56,933 bases of DNA from Methylobacterium sp. 2A (GCF_009806555.1 NZ_VUOK01000048.1:1-56933), one strand, 5' to 3'. Shown: positions 42,810 to 50,780, counted from the first letter of the stretch. The notes: generated by a model not told the origin, from the letters alone. Made by a program: numbers and translations.

Positions 42810-43736
42810 TCAGTCCGTGAAAGCCTCCACACTGCGGCGCTCGCCACGCAGGAAAGCGTCGGCGGCGTGGATCAGTGGATTCAGGTCGACGTTGCTGGCG
42901 CCGGAGCGGACCAGGGCGGCGAAGCGGTCGTAGAGGCCGCGATACTCGGCCTCGGGCGGCAGCGCCTGGTCGCGGCCGTCGATAGACAGGACCGCGCCGC
43001 CCTTCGACAGGACCAGGGTCCCGTCCTCGGTCTCGACGCGGATGTCCCAGGTCTGCGGACCGGTCTGGCGCCAGTCGAACGTGGCGTGGATCGGGGTGCC
43101 GGCGGCGTCCGTGAAGCGCAGATCGGCGGCGATCGGCGCCTGCCGGTTCTGCGGGATCTCCAGGGTCGCGCCGGTGAGGAAGAAGGGCGGCAGGATGTGG
43201 GTCGCGATCGACAGGGCGTTGATCCCCGGATCGAACACGCCCATCCCGCCGGCTTCCCAGATCCAGTCCTGGCCGGGATGCCAGTGCCGCACGTCCTCCA
43301 TCCAGGCGATCGACACCGACCGGATCCGGCGCGTGGACAGCCAACTGCGCGCCGGCTCGACCCCGGGCGCGAAGCGGGAATGCCAGCTCGCGAACAGGCT
43401 CACCCCCCGCCGACGCGCGGCCTCGGCGAGGAGCCCGACCTCGGCCAGGGTCGCTCCCGGCGGCTTCTCCAGGAAGACGTGCAGTCCCGCCTCGATCGCC
43501 GCCAGGGCCGCTTCGAACCGCGCCTGCGGCGGCTGGCACAGGGCGACCGCCTGGAGGTCGCCCTGTGCCGCGATCATCTCGGACAGCGTCCGGTAATTGG
43601 GCACGCCCTCGTATTCGCCGTGGCGGCTCGCCACGGCCACCAGCGTGTAGTCCGGCGAGGCGCCGATCACCGGCAGATGCTGGTCCCGGGCGATCTTGCC
43701 GACGCCCACCAGACCGATGCGGATCGGATTCGTCAT
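42810..43736 (-). CDS. araA: L-arabinose/D-galactose 1-dehydrogenase (Gfo/Idh/MocA)
   Basis: 308 residues from the ATG at 43736. Gfo/Idh/MocA fold with IRIGLVGVGKIARDQHLPVI (Rossmann), LCQPPQARFEAA, HVFLEKPPGATLAEV and the signature WMEDVRHWHPGQDWIWEAGGMGVFDPGINALSI. This closely resembles the Azospirillum brasilense L-arabinose 1-dehydrogenase and Caulobacter-type D-galactose dehydrogenase (from memory). It oxidises the sugar to its 1,4- or 1,5-lactone with NAD(P)+. It is 1 bp from the AraD1 gene, so the two are cotranscribed. gal is an alternative symbol. Confidence 0.88.
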   Translation of the reverse strand: MTNPIRIGLVGVGKIARDQHLPVIGASPDYTLVAVASRHGEYEGVPNYRTLSEMIAAQGDLQAVALCQPPQARFEAALAAIEAGLHVFLEKPPGATLAEVGLLAEAARRRGVSLFASWHSRFAPGVEPARSWLSTRRIRSVSIAWMEDVRHWHPGQDWIWEAGGMGVFDPGINALSIATHILPPFFLTGATLEIPQNRQAPIAADLRFTDAAGTPIHATFDWRQTGPQTWDIRVETEDGTLVLSKGGAVLSIDGRDQALPPEAEYRGLYDRFAALVRSGASNVDLNPLIHAADAFLRGERRSVEAFTD

Positions 43737-43737
43737 C

Positions 43738-44718
43738 TCAGAGTCCCCGCACGGAGATGTCGGCGGCCGGGGCGACCGCCAGGGGATTGCGCAGGGGCAG
43801 CGTGAAGGGCGCGGCCGCGATCTCGAACACGTCGCCCGGCCGGGCCGCGATCCCGTCGCTGAACGACAGGGTGGCGGTCCCGAAGAAATGCACGTGCACG
43901 TCGCCGGGCCGGCGGAACAGCGCATATTTGAAGTGGTGCCGCTCCAGGTTGTCGATACTGTGGGACATATTCGCCTCGCCCGAGAGGAACGGCTTCTCCC
44001 AGAGCACCGCGCCGTCGCGCAGGATGCGGCTCGTGCCGCGCACGTCCGGCGGCAGCGCGCCGAGCCAGAGTTCCGGACCGAGCGCCGCCGGGCGGAGCTT
44101 CGAATGCGCGAGCCACAGGTAGTTGCCGCGCTCGGTCACATGGTCGGAGAATTCGTTGGCCAGCGCGAAGCCGAGGCGCACCGGGGTCCCGTCGGCATCG
44201 ATCAGGTAGATCCCGGCGATCTCCGGCTCCTCGCCGCCATCCTGCGCGAAGGCGGGGGAGATCAGCGGCTCGCCGGTCGCGACGATCGCGCTGCCGTCAC
44301 CCTTGTAGAACCATTCGGGCTGGATTCCGGTCTCGCCGGGCGCCGGCTTGCCACCCGCGACGCCCATCCGGAACATGCGCATCGAGTCGGTCGGCGCCGG
44401 ATCGGCCGCGGCGGCGCGATGCATCTTGTCGCGGCCCTCGGCCGAGCCGAGATGGGTCAGCCCGGTGCCGCTGAGCAGCAGATGCGCGGGATCCGCGTGG
44501 TCCACCGGCGGCAGCAGGCGCATGGCTGCCAGATCGACGACTTCGGACAGCCCGGCCCGCTCCGCCGTGGCGGCCAGATCGTCCCTCGCCGCGAGGGCCT
44601 TCCGCGCCAGCTCCAGCACGGTCCGGACGCCGAGCACCTGCCGCGCCGTGCCGTTCGCGAGGAGGGCGACGCCCCGCTGCCCGTCCGGGCGCTGGAATTG
44701 TAGGAGTGATCGTCCCAT
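43738..44718 (-). CDS. araD1: AraD1/GguC family protein, proposed L-2-keto-3-deoxyarabonate dehydratase
   Basis: 326 residues from the ATG at 44718; a GGGGGGA box lies well placed upstream, and 44724 and 44739 are also in frame. FAH-like fold: SGTGLTHLGSAEGRDKMH, PEWFYKGDGSAIVATGEPL, EPEIAGIYLIDADGTPVRLGFALANEFSDHVTERGNYLWLAHSKLR with acidic metal-binding residues, and DVHVHFFGTATLSF. The family is known as GguC in Agrobacterium. In sugar clusters without AraD (DapA-type), it is thought to convert L-2-keto-3-deoxyarabonate to alpha-ketoglutarate semialdehyde. The neighbouring semialdehyde dehydrogenase supports that. Confidence 0.82.
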   Translation of the reverse strand: MGRSLLQFQRPDGQRGVALLANGTARQVLGVRTVLELARKALAARDDLAATAERAGLSEVVDLAAMRLLPPVDHADPAHLLLSGTGLTHLGSAEGRDKMHRAAAADPAPTDSMRMFRMGVAGGKPAPGETGIQPEWFYKGDGSAIVATGEPLISPAFAQDGGEEPEIAGIYLIDADGTPVRLGFALANEFSDHVTERGNYLWLAHSKLRPAALGPELWLGALPPDVRGTSRILRDGAVLWEKPFLSGEANMSHSIDNLERHHFKYALFRRPGDVHVHFFGTATLSFSDGIAARPGDVFEIAAAPFTLPLRNPLAVAPAADISVRGL

Positions 44719-44802
44719 CGTCATTTCCCCCCGGGGCATCTTTGTCGGCGGCCTCTGCGGGCCGTCCCGAGACGCGGCTGAAGCGAGCCGCCCGGCGGCC
44801 CG

Positions 44803-46410
44803 TCAGCGGCCGGATTGCGGTTCGAGGACGCCGTCGATCCGGCGCGCGAGATGCCAGGGATTGTCCGGGCGCAGGGACGGCGGCAGCAGCGCCTCGGGCA
44901 GGTCCTGGTAGCAGACCGGGCGCAGGAACCGCTCGATCGCCAGGGTGCCGACCGAGGTGGTGCGGCCGTCCGAGGTCGCCGGGAACGGGCCGCCATGCAC
45001 CATCGCGGGGCAGACCTCCACGCCGGTCGGCCAGCCATTGGCGAGGACGCGGCCGGCCTTGCGCGCCAGCAGCGGCACCAGCTGGGCGGCCAGGGGCTCG
45101 TCCGCCGGGTCGAGGTGCAAAGTCGCGGTGAGCTGCCCGCCGAGGGACGCGATCACCCGGGCGATCTCCGCCCCGTCGGCGGCCGCCACCAGGATCCCCG
45201 CGGGGCCGAACATCTCCTCGGTCAGCGACGGGTCGGCCAGCAGGTGGCGCGCCTCGGTGCGCAGCAGCGCGGCGGGGGCGCCCCCCGGCCCGGCCTTCGC
45301 GCCGCGCGCCGCCACCGTCACCCCCGGGCGCTCGGCCATGGCGGCGACGGCGCCCTCGAACCGGGCGCGGATGTCGGCCGTCAGCATCGTGTGCGGCGCG
45401 CTCTCCCGGATCGCCGCCCCGGCAGCCTCCGCGAAGGCCTCGAGCTCGGGGCCGGCGATGCCGATCAGCAGGCCCGGATTGGTGCAGAACTGCCCCGCCC
45501 CCAGCGTGAGCGACTGCACGAAGGCCGTGCCCAGGGCCGCGCCCCGGGCCCGCAGGGCCGCGGGCAGGAGCAGCACGGGATTGACCGCGCTCATCTCGGC
45601 ATAGACCGGGATCGGCTCGGGCCGGGCGGCCGCCACCCGCATCAGCGCCAGCCCGCCCCCGCGTGAGCCGGTGAAGCCCACGGCCTTGATCCGCGGATCC
45701 GATACCAGCGCGGCGCCGAGGGCGTTCGACGGCCCCGGCAGGTAGGAGAACACGCCCGCGTGCAGGCCGCTCGCGGCGACCGCGGACCGCACGGCCCGGG
45801 CCACCAGCTCCCCGGTCCCGGGATGGGCCGGATGACCCTTCACCACCACCGGGCAGCCGGCCGCGAGCGCCGAGGCGGTGTCGCCGCCCGCCACCGAGAA
45901 GGCCAGCGGGAAGTTCGAGGCCCCGAACACCGCCACCGGGCCGAGGGCCACATGGCGCCGGCGCAGGTCCGGCCGGGGCAGCGGCTGGCGCTTGTGCTGC
46001 GCCGGATCGATCGTCGCCTGCACCCATTCGCCCGAGCGGACGAGGTTCGCGAACAGGCGCAGCTGCCCGATCGTGCGGCCGCGCTCACCCTCCAGGCGCG
46101 CCTGCGGCAGCCCGGTCTCGGCCATCGCCCGCTCGATCAGCGCTGGGCCGAGATCGGCAATGGCCGCGGCCGCCGCTTCGAGGAAGCCCGCCCGCGTCTC
46201 GGGATCGGTCTCCGAGAAGCTCGGGAAGGCCGCCTCCGCCAGCGCGCAGGCGGCCTCGACCTCGCCGGCGCCCGCGGCCGAGAACACCGGATCCAGGGCC
46301 GCGCCGGTCGCCGCATCGACGGCCCGGAACGTCTCCGAGGTCGTCACGTCCCCCTCGCCGATCAGGACGGTGCCGCGGATCGCCGCGTTGTCTTGAGGTT
46401 GTTTACTCAT
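44803..46410 (-). CDS. Alpha-ketoglutarate semialdehyde dehydrogenase
   Basis: 535 residues. ALDH of the (NADP+) ketoglutarate-semialdehyde type (AraE/KgsaDH-III like): FGASNFPLAFSVAGGDTASALAAGCPVVVKGHPAHPGT, VGFTGSRGGG, the catalytic Glu in AEMSAVNP, and the catalytic Cys in LGAGQFCTNPGL. It oxidises 2,5-dioxopentanoate to alpha-ketoglutarate, the last step of the pathway. The start at 46410 lies only 6 nt after a good -10, so the mRNA may be leaderless; no ribosome-binding site is visible. Head of the minus operon aldh-araD1-araA-oprB. Confidence 0.9.
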   Translation of the reverse strand: MSKQPQDNAAIRGTVLIGEGDVTTSETFRAVDAATGAALDPVFSAAGAGEVEAACALAEAAFPSFSETDPETRAGFLEAAAAAIADLGPALIERAMAETGLPQARLEGERGRTIGQLRLFANLVRSGEWVQATIDPAQHKRQPLPRPDLRRRHVALGPVAVFGASNFPLAFSVAGGDTASALAAGCPVVVKGHPAHPGTGELVARAVRSAVAASGLHAGVFSYLPGPSNALGAALVSDPRIKAVGFTGSRGGGLALMRVAAARPEPIPVYAEMSAVNPVLLLPAALRARGAALGTAFVQSLTLGAGQFCTNPGLLIGIAGPELEAFAEAAGAAIRESAPHTMLTADIRARFEGAVAAMAERPGVTVAARGAKAGPGGAPAALLRTEARHLLADPSLTEEMFGPAGILVAAADGAEIARVIASLGGQLTATLHLDPADEPLAAQLVPLLARKAGRVLANGWPTGVEVCPAMVHGGPFPATSDGRTTSVGTLAIERFLRPVCYQDLPEALLPPSLRPDNPWHLARRIDGVLEPQSGR

Positions 46411-46416
46411 ACAAAT
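46402..46416. promoter_or_regulatory. Putative operator A of the sugar regulon
   Basis: TTTACTCATACAAAT on the plus strand. It matches operator B (50711-50725) at 13 of 15 positions. It covers the dehydrogenase start codon and lies directly after its predicted -10, so binding would block transcription. Confidence 0.6.
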
Positions 46417-46445
46417 AGGTTAGATCAGTTCGATCTGAGCCGCAA
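46417..46445 (-). promoter_or_regulatory. Predicted promoter of the semialdehyde dehydrogenase operon
   Basis: On the minus strand TTGCGG (46445-46440), a 17-nt spacer and TAACCT (46422-46417). The spacer holds a dyad, AGATC-N5-GATCT (46422-46436). The expected transcription start coincides with the ATG. Confidence 0.5.
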
Positions 46446-46480
46446 GCGCTTCCGCCATATCGCTTAAGGATGCCGGCGCT

Positions 46481-46495
46481 TGCGCTCATACAACT
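46481..46495. promoter_or_regulatory. Putative operator C of the sugar regulon
   Basis: TGCGCTCATACAACT matches operator A at 11 of 15 positions, with the core CTCATACAA intact. It lies 59 bp upstream of the GntR-family regulator gene, suggesting autoregulation. Confidence 0.45.
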
Positions 46496-46553
46496 TCCGG
46501 GTACGATCCTGGGGATCCTGGCCCGTCCCGTGGCTCGGACTGGGAGGTCGTGG

Positions 46554-47294
46554 GTGAGACAGGATCGCGGACACGAGGATATCAGGCTTCCGCTTGCGTC
46601 AGGCTCGCGTCGCATCCACGGCTCGGTGGCGCGCGACCTCGGGGTGGCGATCCTGGGGGGGCGTTACGCGCCGGGCGACGTGCTGCCCGGGGAGATCGAG
46701 TTCGCGGAGCAACTCAAGGTTTCCAGAACGGCCTATCGCGAGGCGATTCGGATCCTGAGCGCCAAGGGGCTCGTGGAGAGCCGCCCGCGCACCGGGACGC
46801 GGGTGAGCCAGCGCAGCCGCTGGAATCTGCTCGATCCGGACATCCTGGCCTGGGCCTTCGAATCGGAGCCGAGCGAGATCTTCATCCGCGATCTGTTCGA
46901 GCTGCGGATGATCGTGGAGCCGGCCGCGGCGGCGCTCGCGGCCGAGCGGCGCTCGAGTCTCGATCTCGCCCGGATGGGCCACGCCCTGGAGGAGATGGGC
47001 CGCCACGGCCTCAGCACGGATGAGGGCCGGGCCGCCGATCAGGCCTTCCACACCGCGATCCTGGAGGCCGCGCGCAACGGCCCGCTGGTCGCCCTGTCGA
47101 GTTCCATCGCGGCGGCCGTCACGTGGACGACGATCTTCAAGCATCGCCGCCAGAGCATGCCCCGGGACCCGATGCCCGATCACCGGGCCCTCTACGAGGC
47201 GATCGTGGCGGGCGATCCGGAGGCCGCCCGCCGGACGATGACCGAACTGGTCCGCCTCGCCCTGGCCGACACCGAATTGGCGCTTCGGCCCTGA
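46554..47294 (+). CDS. GntR/FadR-family regulator of sugar catabolism
   Basis: 246 residues from the GTG at 46554, chosen because GGGAGG lies 6 nt upstream; the open frame begins earlier without a good ribosome-binding site. The N-terminal winged helix-turn-helix (AILGGRYAPGDVLPGEIEFAEQLKVSRTAYREAIRILSAKGLVESRPRTGTRV) is followed by an FCD effector domain with the metal/effector His residues (AADQAFHTAIL, DHRALYEAI). It sits divergently between the two halves of the sugar locus and likely represses them until a pathway intermediate binds. The similarity of three operator-like sites around the locus supports this. The GguR group is a possible relative. Confidence 0.88.
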   Translation: MRQDRGHEDIRLPLASGSRRIHGSVARDLGVAILGGRYAPGDVLPGEIEFAEQLKVSRTAYREAIRILSAKGLVESRPRTGTRVSQRSRWNLLDPDILAWAFESEPSEIFIRDLFELRMIVEPAAAALAAERRSSLDLARMGHALEEMGRHGLSTDEGRAADQAFHTAILEAARNGPLVALSSSIAAAVTWTTIFKHRRQSMPRDPMPDHRALYEAIVAGDPEAARRTMTELVRLALADTELALRP

Positions 47295-47300
47295 AAATCC

Positions 47301-47396
47301 GGGTTTCCAAAGGGCGAGCCCTTTGGTGGGGTATCGGGGTGAAACCCCGATGTCGGGCTTTGCCCGAACCCGGCAGGGTTCCGCCCTGCACCCGCC
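47301..47396. repeat. Dispersed tandem-hairpin repeat (copy 5, divergent)
   Basis: Mini-hairpins in series: CCAAAGGGC-GA-GCCCTTTGG (47307-47326), ATCGGGGT-GAA-ACCCCGAT (47332-47350), TCGGGC-TTT-GCCCGA (47353-47367) and GCAGGG-TTCCG-CCCTGC. The same architecture as copies 2-4 with different stem sequences. It starts just after the regulator stop codon. Confidence 0.75.
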
Positions 47397-47661
47397 AAAG
47401 GTCCCGGACCCAGCCCTTTTAAGGTGTTTGCGGAAGCAACGAGACAGGGGCCAAGCGCACTCTCCTCCCCCTTGTGGGGAGGAGTTGGAGGTGGGGGTGG
47501 TGCAGACGGCACCGCTGCGCCTCATCCTGCACCACCCCCACCCCTGGCCCCTCCCCACAAGGGGGAGGGGAAAAGGCGTTGCTCTTTCAGGATGTTAGAG
47601 CCACGACTTGCGATTTTCGCAGCTGGCCCAAACACCTTAACAGGGCTGGTCCCGGACCTTT
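47397..47661. repeat. 265-bp nested inverted-repeat element
   Basis: Outer arms 47397-47430 and 47629-47661 are inverted copies with few mismatches (CCAGCCCT..TTAAGGTGTTTG core). Inner arms, roughly 47463-47503 and 47534-47575, are C/G-tract sequences (CCCCCTTGTGGGGAGG against CCTCCCCACAAGGGGGAGG, with GGTGGGGGTGGTGCA against TGCACCACCCCC). The inner type is widespread between genes in Alphaproteobacteria. No coding capacity, so a MITE-like or structured-RNA element. Confidence 0.75.
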
Positions 47662-47674
47662 CGAATCCGGGACC
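47648..47674. terminator. Hairpin after the dehydratase gene
   Basis: A perfect 9-bp stem, GGTCCCGGA with TCCGGGACC, around a 9-nt loop, 10 bp beyond the dehydratase stop on the minus strand. It overlaps the right arm of the nested element. No U-tract. Confidence 0.4.
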
Positions 47675-47683
47675 TTGTGCCAA

Positions 47684-49483
47684 TCAGTGGTTGTCGCGCG
47701 GCAGGCCGCTGGTCTGGGCGATGCGCTGGAAGCGCTCGGCACCCTCCAGGATCGCGCCCGTGTGCATCTGCCCCACCGTGGCGCGCTGCATCGCCTGCCA
47801 GGGCGTCTGCGAGGCCGGGTAGGCGTAGCCGCCCGCCGCCTCCAGGGCCTTCCGGCGGCGCTCCAGCTCGTCGGCATCCACCAGCATGTCGGCGGTGCCC
47901 CGGCGCAGATCGACCCGCACCCGGTCGCCGGTGCGCAGCAGCGCGAGGCCGCCCCCGGCCGCCGCCTCCGGCGAGGCGTTGAGGATCGAGGGCGAGGCCG
48001 AGGTGCCGGACTGGCGCCCGTCGCCGAGGCACGGCAGCGCGTGCACGCCCGCCTTGATCAGCTCGGCGGGCGGGCGCATGTTCACCACCTCGGCCGCCCC
48101 GGGATAGCCCACCGGCCCGGCGCCCCGCATCACCAGCAGGGTCTCCTCGGTGATGCCGAGGCTCGGATCGTCGATCCGGTGGTGGTAATCCTCCGGCCCG
48201 TCGAACACCACGACCGGGCCCTCGAAGGCGTCCGGATCCTCGGGGTTCGACAGGTAGCGCTTGCGGAATTCCTCGCCGATCACGCTGGTCTTCATCACCG
48301 CGGCCTCGAACAGGTTGCCGCGCAGCACGAGGAAGCCGGCCGCCTCCTTCAGGGGCTTGTCGATCGGCCGGATCACGTCCTCGTCCTCGATCGTCGCGCC
48401 GCGGCAATTGTCGCCGATCGTGCGGCCGTTCACCGTCAGCGCGCCCTCGCGGATCAGGCCGCGGCTCATGAGCTGCGCCACCACGGCCGGCAGGCTGCCG
48501 GCGCGGTAGTAATCCTCGCCGAGATAGGCGCCGGCCGGCTGCAGGTTGACGAGCAGCGGCACGTCGAGCCCGTAGGTCTGCCAGTCGGTGATGTCGAGCT
48601 CGACGCCCATGTGCCGGGCGATCGCCGCGAGGTGGATCGGCGCGTTGGTCGAGCCGCCGATCGCCGAGTTGACCACGATGGCGTTGAGGAAGGCGTCGCG
48701 GGTCAGGATCTCGGAGGGCTTCAGGTCCTCCGCCACCATCTCCACGATGCGCTTGCCGGTCTGGTAGGCGACCTCCTGCCGGTCGCGGTAGGGCGCCGGG
48801 ATCGCCGCCGAGCCCGGCAGCATCATGCCGAGCGCCTCGGCCAGCGTGTTCATCGTGGTCGCCGTGCCCATCGTGTTGCAGAAGCCGGTCGAGGGCGCCG
48901 ACGAGGTCACGAGCTTGATGAAGCCGTCATTGTCGATCTCGCCCGCCGCCAGCATCTCGCGGGCCTTCCAGACGATCGTGCCCGAGCCGGTGCGCTGGCC
49001 CTTGAACCAGCCGTTGAGCATCGGGCCGACCGAGAGGGCGATGGCCGGGATGTTCACGGTGGCGGCCGCCATCAGGCAGGCCGGGGTGGTCTTGTCGCAG
49101 CCCGTGGTCAGCACCACGCCGTCGAGCGGGTAGCCGTAGAGCAGTTCCACGAGGCCGAGATAGGCGAGGTTCCGGTCGAGCCCCGCGGTCGGCCGCTTGC
49201 CGGTCTCCTGGATCGGGTGGACCGGGAATTCGAGCACGATGCCGCCGGCCTCGCGGATGCCCTCGCGGATCCGCTCCGCCAGGACGAGATGGTGGCGGTT
49301 GCACGGCGAGAGGTCCGAGCCGGTCTGGGCGATGCCGATGATCGGCTTGCCCGAGCGCAGCTCCTCCAGGCTGAGGCCGAAATTCAGATAGCGCTCCAGG
49401 TAGAGCGCCGTCATGTCGATATTGGCGGGGTTGTCGAACCAGGCGCGGGAGCGCAGGGGCCGGGCGGTCTTGGAATCGGTCAT
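47684..49483 (-). CDS. araC: IlvD/Edd-family sugar acid dehydratase, probably L-arabonate dehydratase
   Basis: 599 residues from the ATG at 49483, which overlaps the epimerase stop (ATGA). Iron-sulfur dehydratase with cluster-binding cysteines in LSPCNRHH, TTGCDKTTPACLMAAATVNIPAIALSVGPM and STGFCNTMGTATTMN, plus CLGDGRQSGTSASPSILNASPEAAAGGGLALL near the end. The opening RSRAWFDNPANIDMTALYLERYLNFGL is that of sugar-acid dehydratases (arabonate, xylonate, galactonate), not IlvD of branched-chain synthesis. It converts L-arabonate to L-2-keto-3-deoxyarabonate. The symbol follows the Azospirillum pathway; it is not the AraC regulator. Confidence 0.86.
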   Translation of the reverse strand: MTDSKTARPLRSRAWFDNPANIDMTALYLERYLNFGLSLEELRSGKPIIGIAQTGSDLSPCNRHHLVLAERIREGIREAGGIVLEFPVHPIQETGKRPTAGLDRNLAYLGLVELLYGYPLDGVVLTTGCDKTTPACLMAAATVNIPAIALSVGPMLNGWFKGQRTGSGTIVWKAREMLAAGEIDNDGFIKLVTSSAPSTGFCNTMGTATTMNTLAEALGMMLPGSAAIPAPYRDRQEVAYQTGKRIVEMVAEDLKPSEILTRDAFLNAIVVNSAIGGSTNAPIHLAAIARHMGVELDITDWQTYGLDVPLLVNLQPAGAYLGEDYYRAGSLPAVVAQLMSRGLIREGALTVNGRTIGDNCRGATIEDEDVIRPIDKPLKEAAGFLVLRGNLFEAAVMKTSVIGEEFRKRYLSNPEDPDAFEGPVVVFDGPEDYHHRIDDPSLGITEETLLVMRGAGPVGYPGAAEVVNMRPPAELIKAGVHALPCLGDGRQSGTSASPSILNASPEAAAGGGLALLRTGDRVRVDLRRGTADMLVDADELERRRKALEAAGGYAYPASQTPWQAMQRATVGQMHTGAILEGAERFQRIAQTSGLPRDNH

Positions 49484-50631
49484 CGGTGGGTCCGGTGGGC
49501 GGGGCTGGTCGAGAAGCGGTAGGTGATCACGTTCCGGTAGGTCTGGCCGGGATCGAGCCGGGCTGAGCCGAAGGCCGGTTGATTGGGCGTGTCGGGAAAG
49601 AGTTCGGGCTCCAGCGCCAGGGCGTCCGACTGCCGGTAGGCGAGGCCGGATTTCCCCACCGCGGTCGCGTCGAGGAAGTTGCCCGCATAGAACTGCACCC
49701 CCGGCTGGTTGCTGGCAATCTCCAGTATTCGACCCGATTCCGGATCCTCGACCCGGGCCACCGGGTGCGGCTCGGCCGTGGGCGCGTCGGTCACGATCCA
49801 ATTGTGGTCGTAGCCGCGCCCGCGGACGATCTGCGCGTCCCGGCCGTCGCGGATGCGCGCGCCGATCGCCGTCGGCGTGCGGAAGTCGAACGGCGTGCCC
49901 GCCACCGGACGATGCTCCCCGGTCGGGATCAGGGTCGCGTCCACCGGCGTGTAGCGCTCGGCCGGGATGGTCAGGAGATTGTCCAGGATCGAGCGGCCGG
50001 AGCCCTCGCCCGCGAGGTTGAAGAAGCTGTGGTTGGTCAGGTTGACGATGGTCGGCCGGTCGGTGGTCGCCTCGTAGGTGACGGTGAGCGTGCCGGTGTC
50101 GTCCAGCCGGTAGGTGGCGGTCGCCGTCAGCGTGCCGGGATAGCCTTCCTCGCCATCCGGGCTGACGTAGCGCAGGCTCACCGAGGGGGCGGCCCCACCC
50201 GTCACGGCGGTGATCGTCCAGAGCCGCTTGTCGAAGCCGGCCGCGCCGCCATGCAGGGCGTTCGGCCCGTCATTGGTGGCCAGCGTGTAGGTCTGCCCGT
50301 CGAGGGTGAAGCGGCCCGCCCGGATGCGGTTGGCGTAGCGGCCGACGCTCGCGCCGAAATAGTTGGGCTTGGCGAGGTAGCCCGCGAGGTCGTTGTAGCC
50401 GAGCACCACGTCGGCGGTCTTGCCGGTCCGGTCCGGCACCTCGAGCGTCCGCAGGATCGCCCCCCAGGACAGGATCCGCGCCGTGACCCCCCGGCCGTTG
50501 GTCAGCGTCACCTCCTCGACCGTGCGGCCGTCCGGTAGGGTGCCGAACACGGTCCGGACCGGCTCGGCCGCCTGGGCCAGCGCCGGAATCATCGCGCCGG
50601 CGCAGAGCGCCACGGGTCCTACGCCGCGCAT
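49480..50631 (-). CDS. galM: Exported aldose 1-epimerase
   Basis: 383 residues from the ATG at 50631 with a signal peptide (MRGVGPVALCAGAMIPALAQAAEP). Galactose mutarotase fold: TLTNGRGVTARILSWGAIL, YFGASVGRYANRIRAGRF, ALHGGAAGFDKRLW (catalytic His), VNLTNHSFFNLAG (second His), GYDHNW and the catalytic Glu in LALEPELFPDTPN. It interconverts alpha and beta anomers, here probably in the periplasm before uptake. It overlaps the dehydratase by 4 bp and is divergent from the MFS transporter gene across the operator B region. Confidence 0.92.
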   Translation of the reverse strand: MRGVGPVALCAGAMIPALAQAAEPVRTVFGTLPDGRTVEEVTLTNGRGVTARILSWGAILRTLEVPDRTGKTADVVLGYNDLAGYLAKPNYFGASVGRYANRIRAGRFTLDGQTYTLATNDGPNALHGGAAGFDKRLWTITAVTGGAAPSVSLRYVSPDGEEGYPGTLTATATYRLDDTGTLTVTYEATTDRPTIVNLTNHSFFNLAGEGSGRSILDNLLTIPAERYTPVDATLIPTGEHRPVAGTPFDFRTPTAIGARIRDGRDAQIVRGRGYDHNWIVTDAPTAEPHPVARVEDPESGRILEIASNQPGVQFYAGNFLDATAVGKSGLAYRQSDALALEPELFPDTPNQPAFGSARLDPGQTYRNVITYRFSTSPAHRTHR

Positions 50632-50689
50632 CGTGTCCTCCCTGGGTGGATTCCCTGCCGCGCCGGGCACGCGCGCACGGGAGCCGCGG

Positions 50690-50716
50690 TTGACCTCCGC
50701 GAATCCCGTATATACT
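50690..50716 (+). promoter_or_regulatory. Predicted promoter of the MFS-lactonase operon
   Basis: TTGACC (50690-50695), a 15-nt spacer, then TATACT (50711-50716). The spacer is short, so activity is uncertain. The -10 overlaps operator B. Confidence 0.4.
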
Positions 50717-50725
50717 CAGACAAAT
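50711..50725. promoter_or_regulatory. Putative operator B of the sugar regulon
   Basis: TATACTCAGACAAAT, 13 of 15 identical to operator A. It lies in the divergent region between the epimerase and MFS genes and overlaps the predicted -10 of the MFS promoter. Confidence 0.6.
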
Positions 50726-50780
50726 GAAAGGGGCAACACGGTGCCCGCTCAATTGGCCCGATAGGGAAAGGAAACGCGCG

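Noticed and set aside
41304..43805. 833-residue plus-strand frame opposite the porin and dehydrogenase
   Set aside because: Arg/Ala/Gly-rich antisense shadow; both opposite genes are well supported.
47323..47598. Small frames in the repeat cluster after the regulator
   Set aside because: They translate palindromic repeat DNA; Pro/Gly/Arg-rich composition and no family.
47684..49483. IlvD of branched-chain amino acid synthesis
   Set aside because: The N-terminal motif and sugar-locus context match sugar-acid dehydratases.
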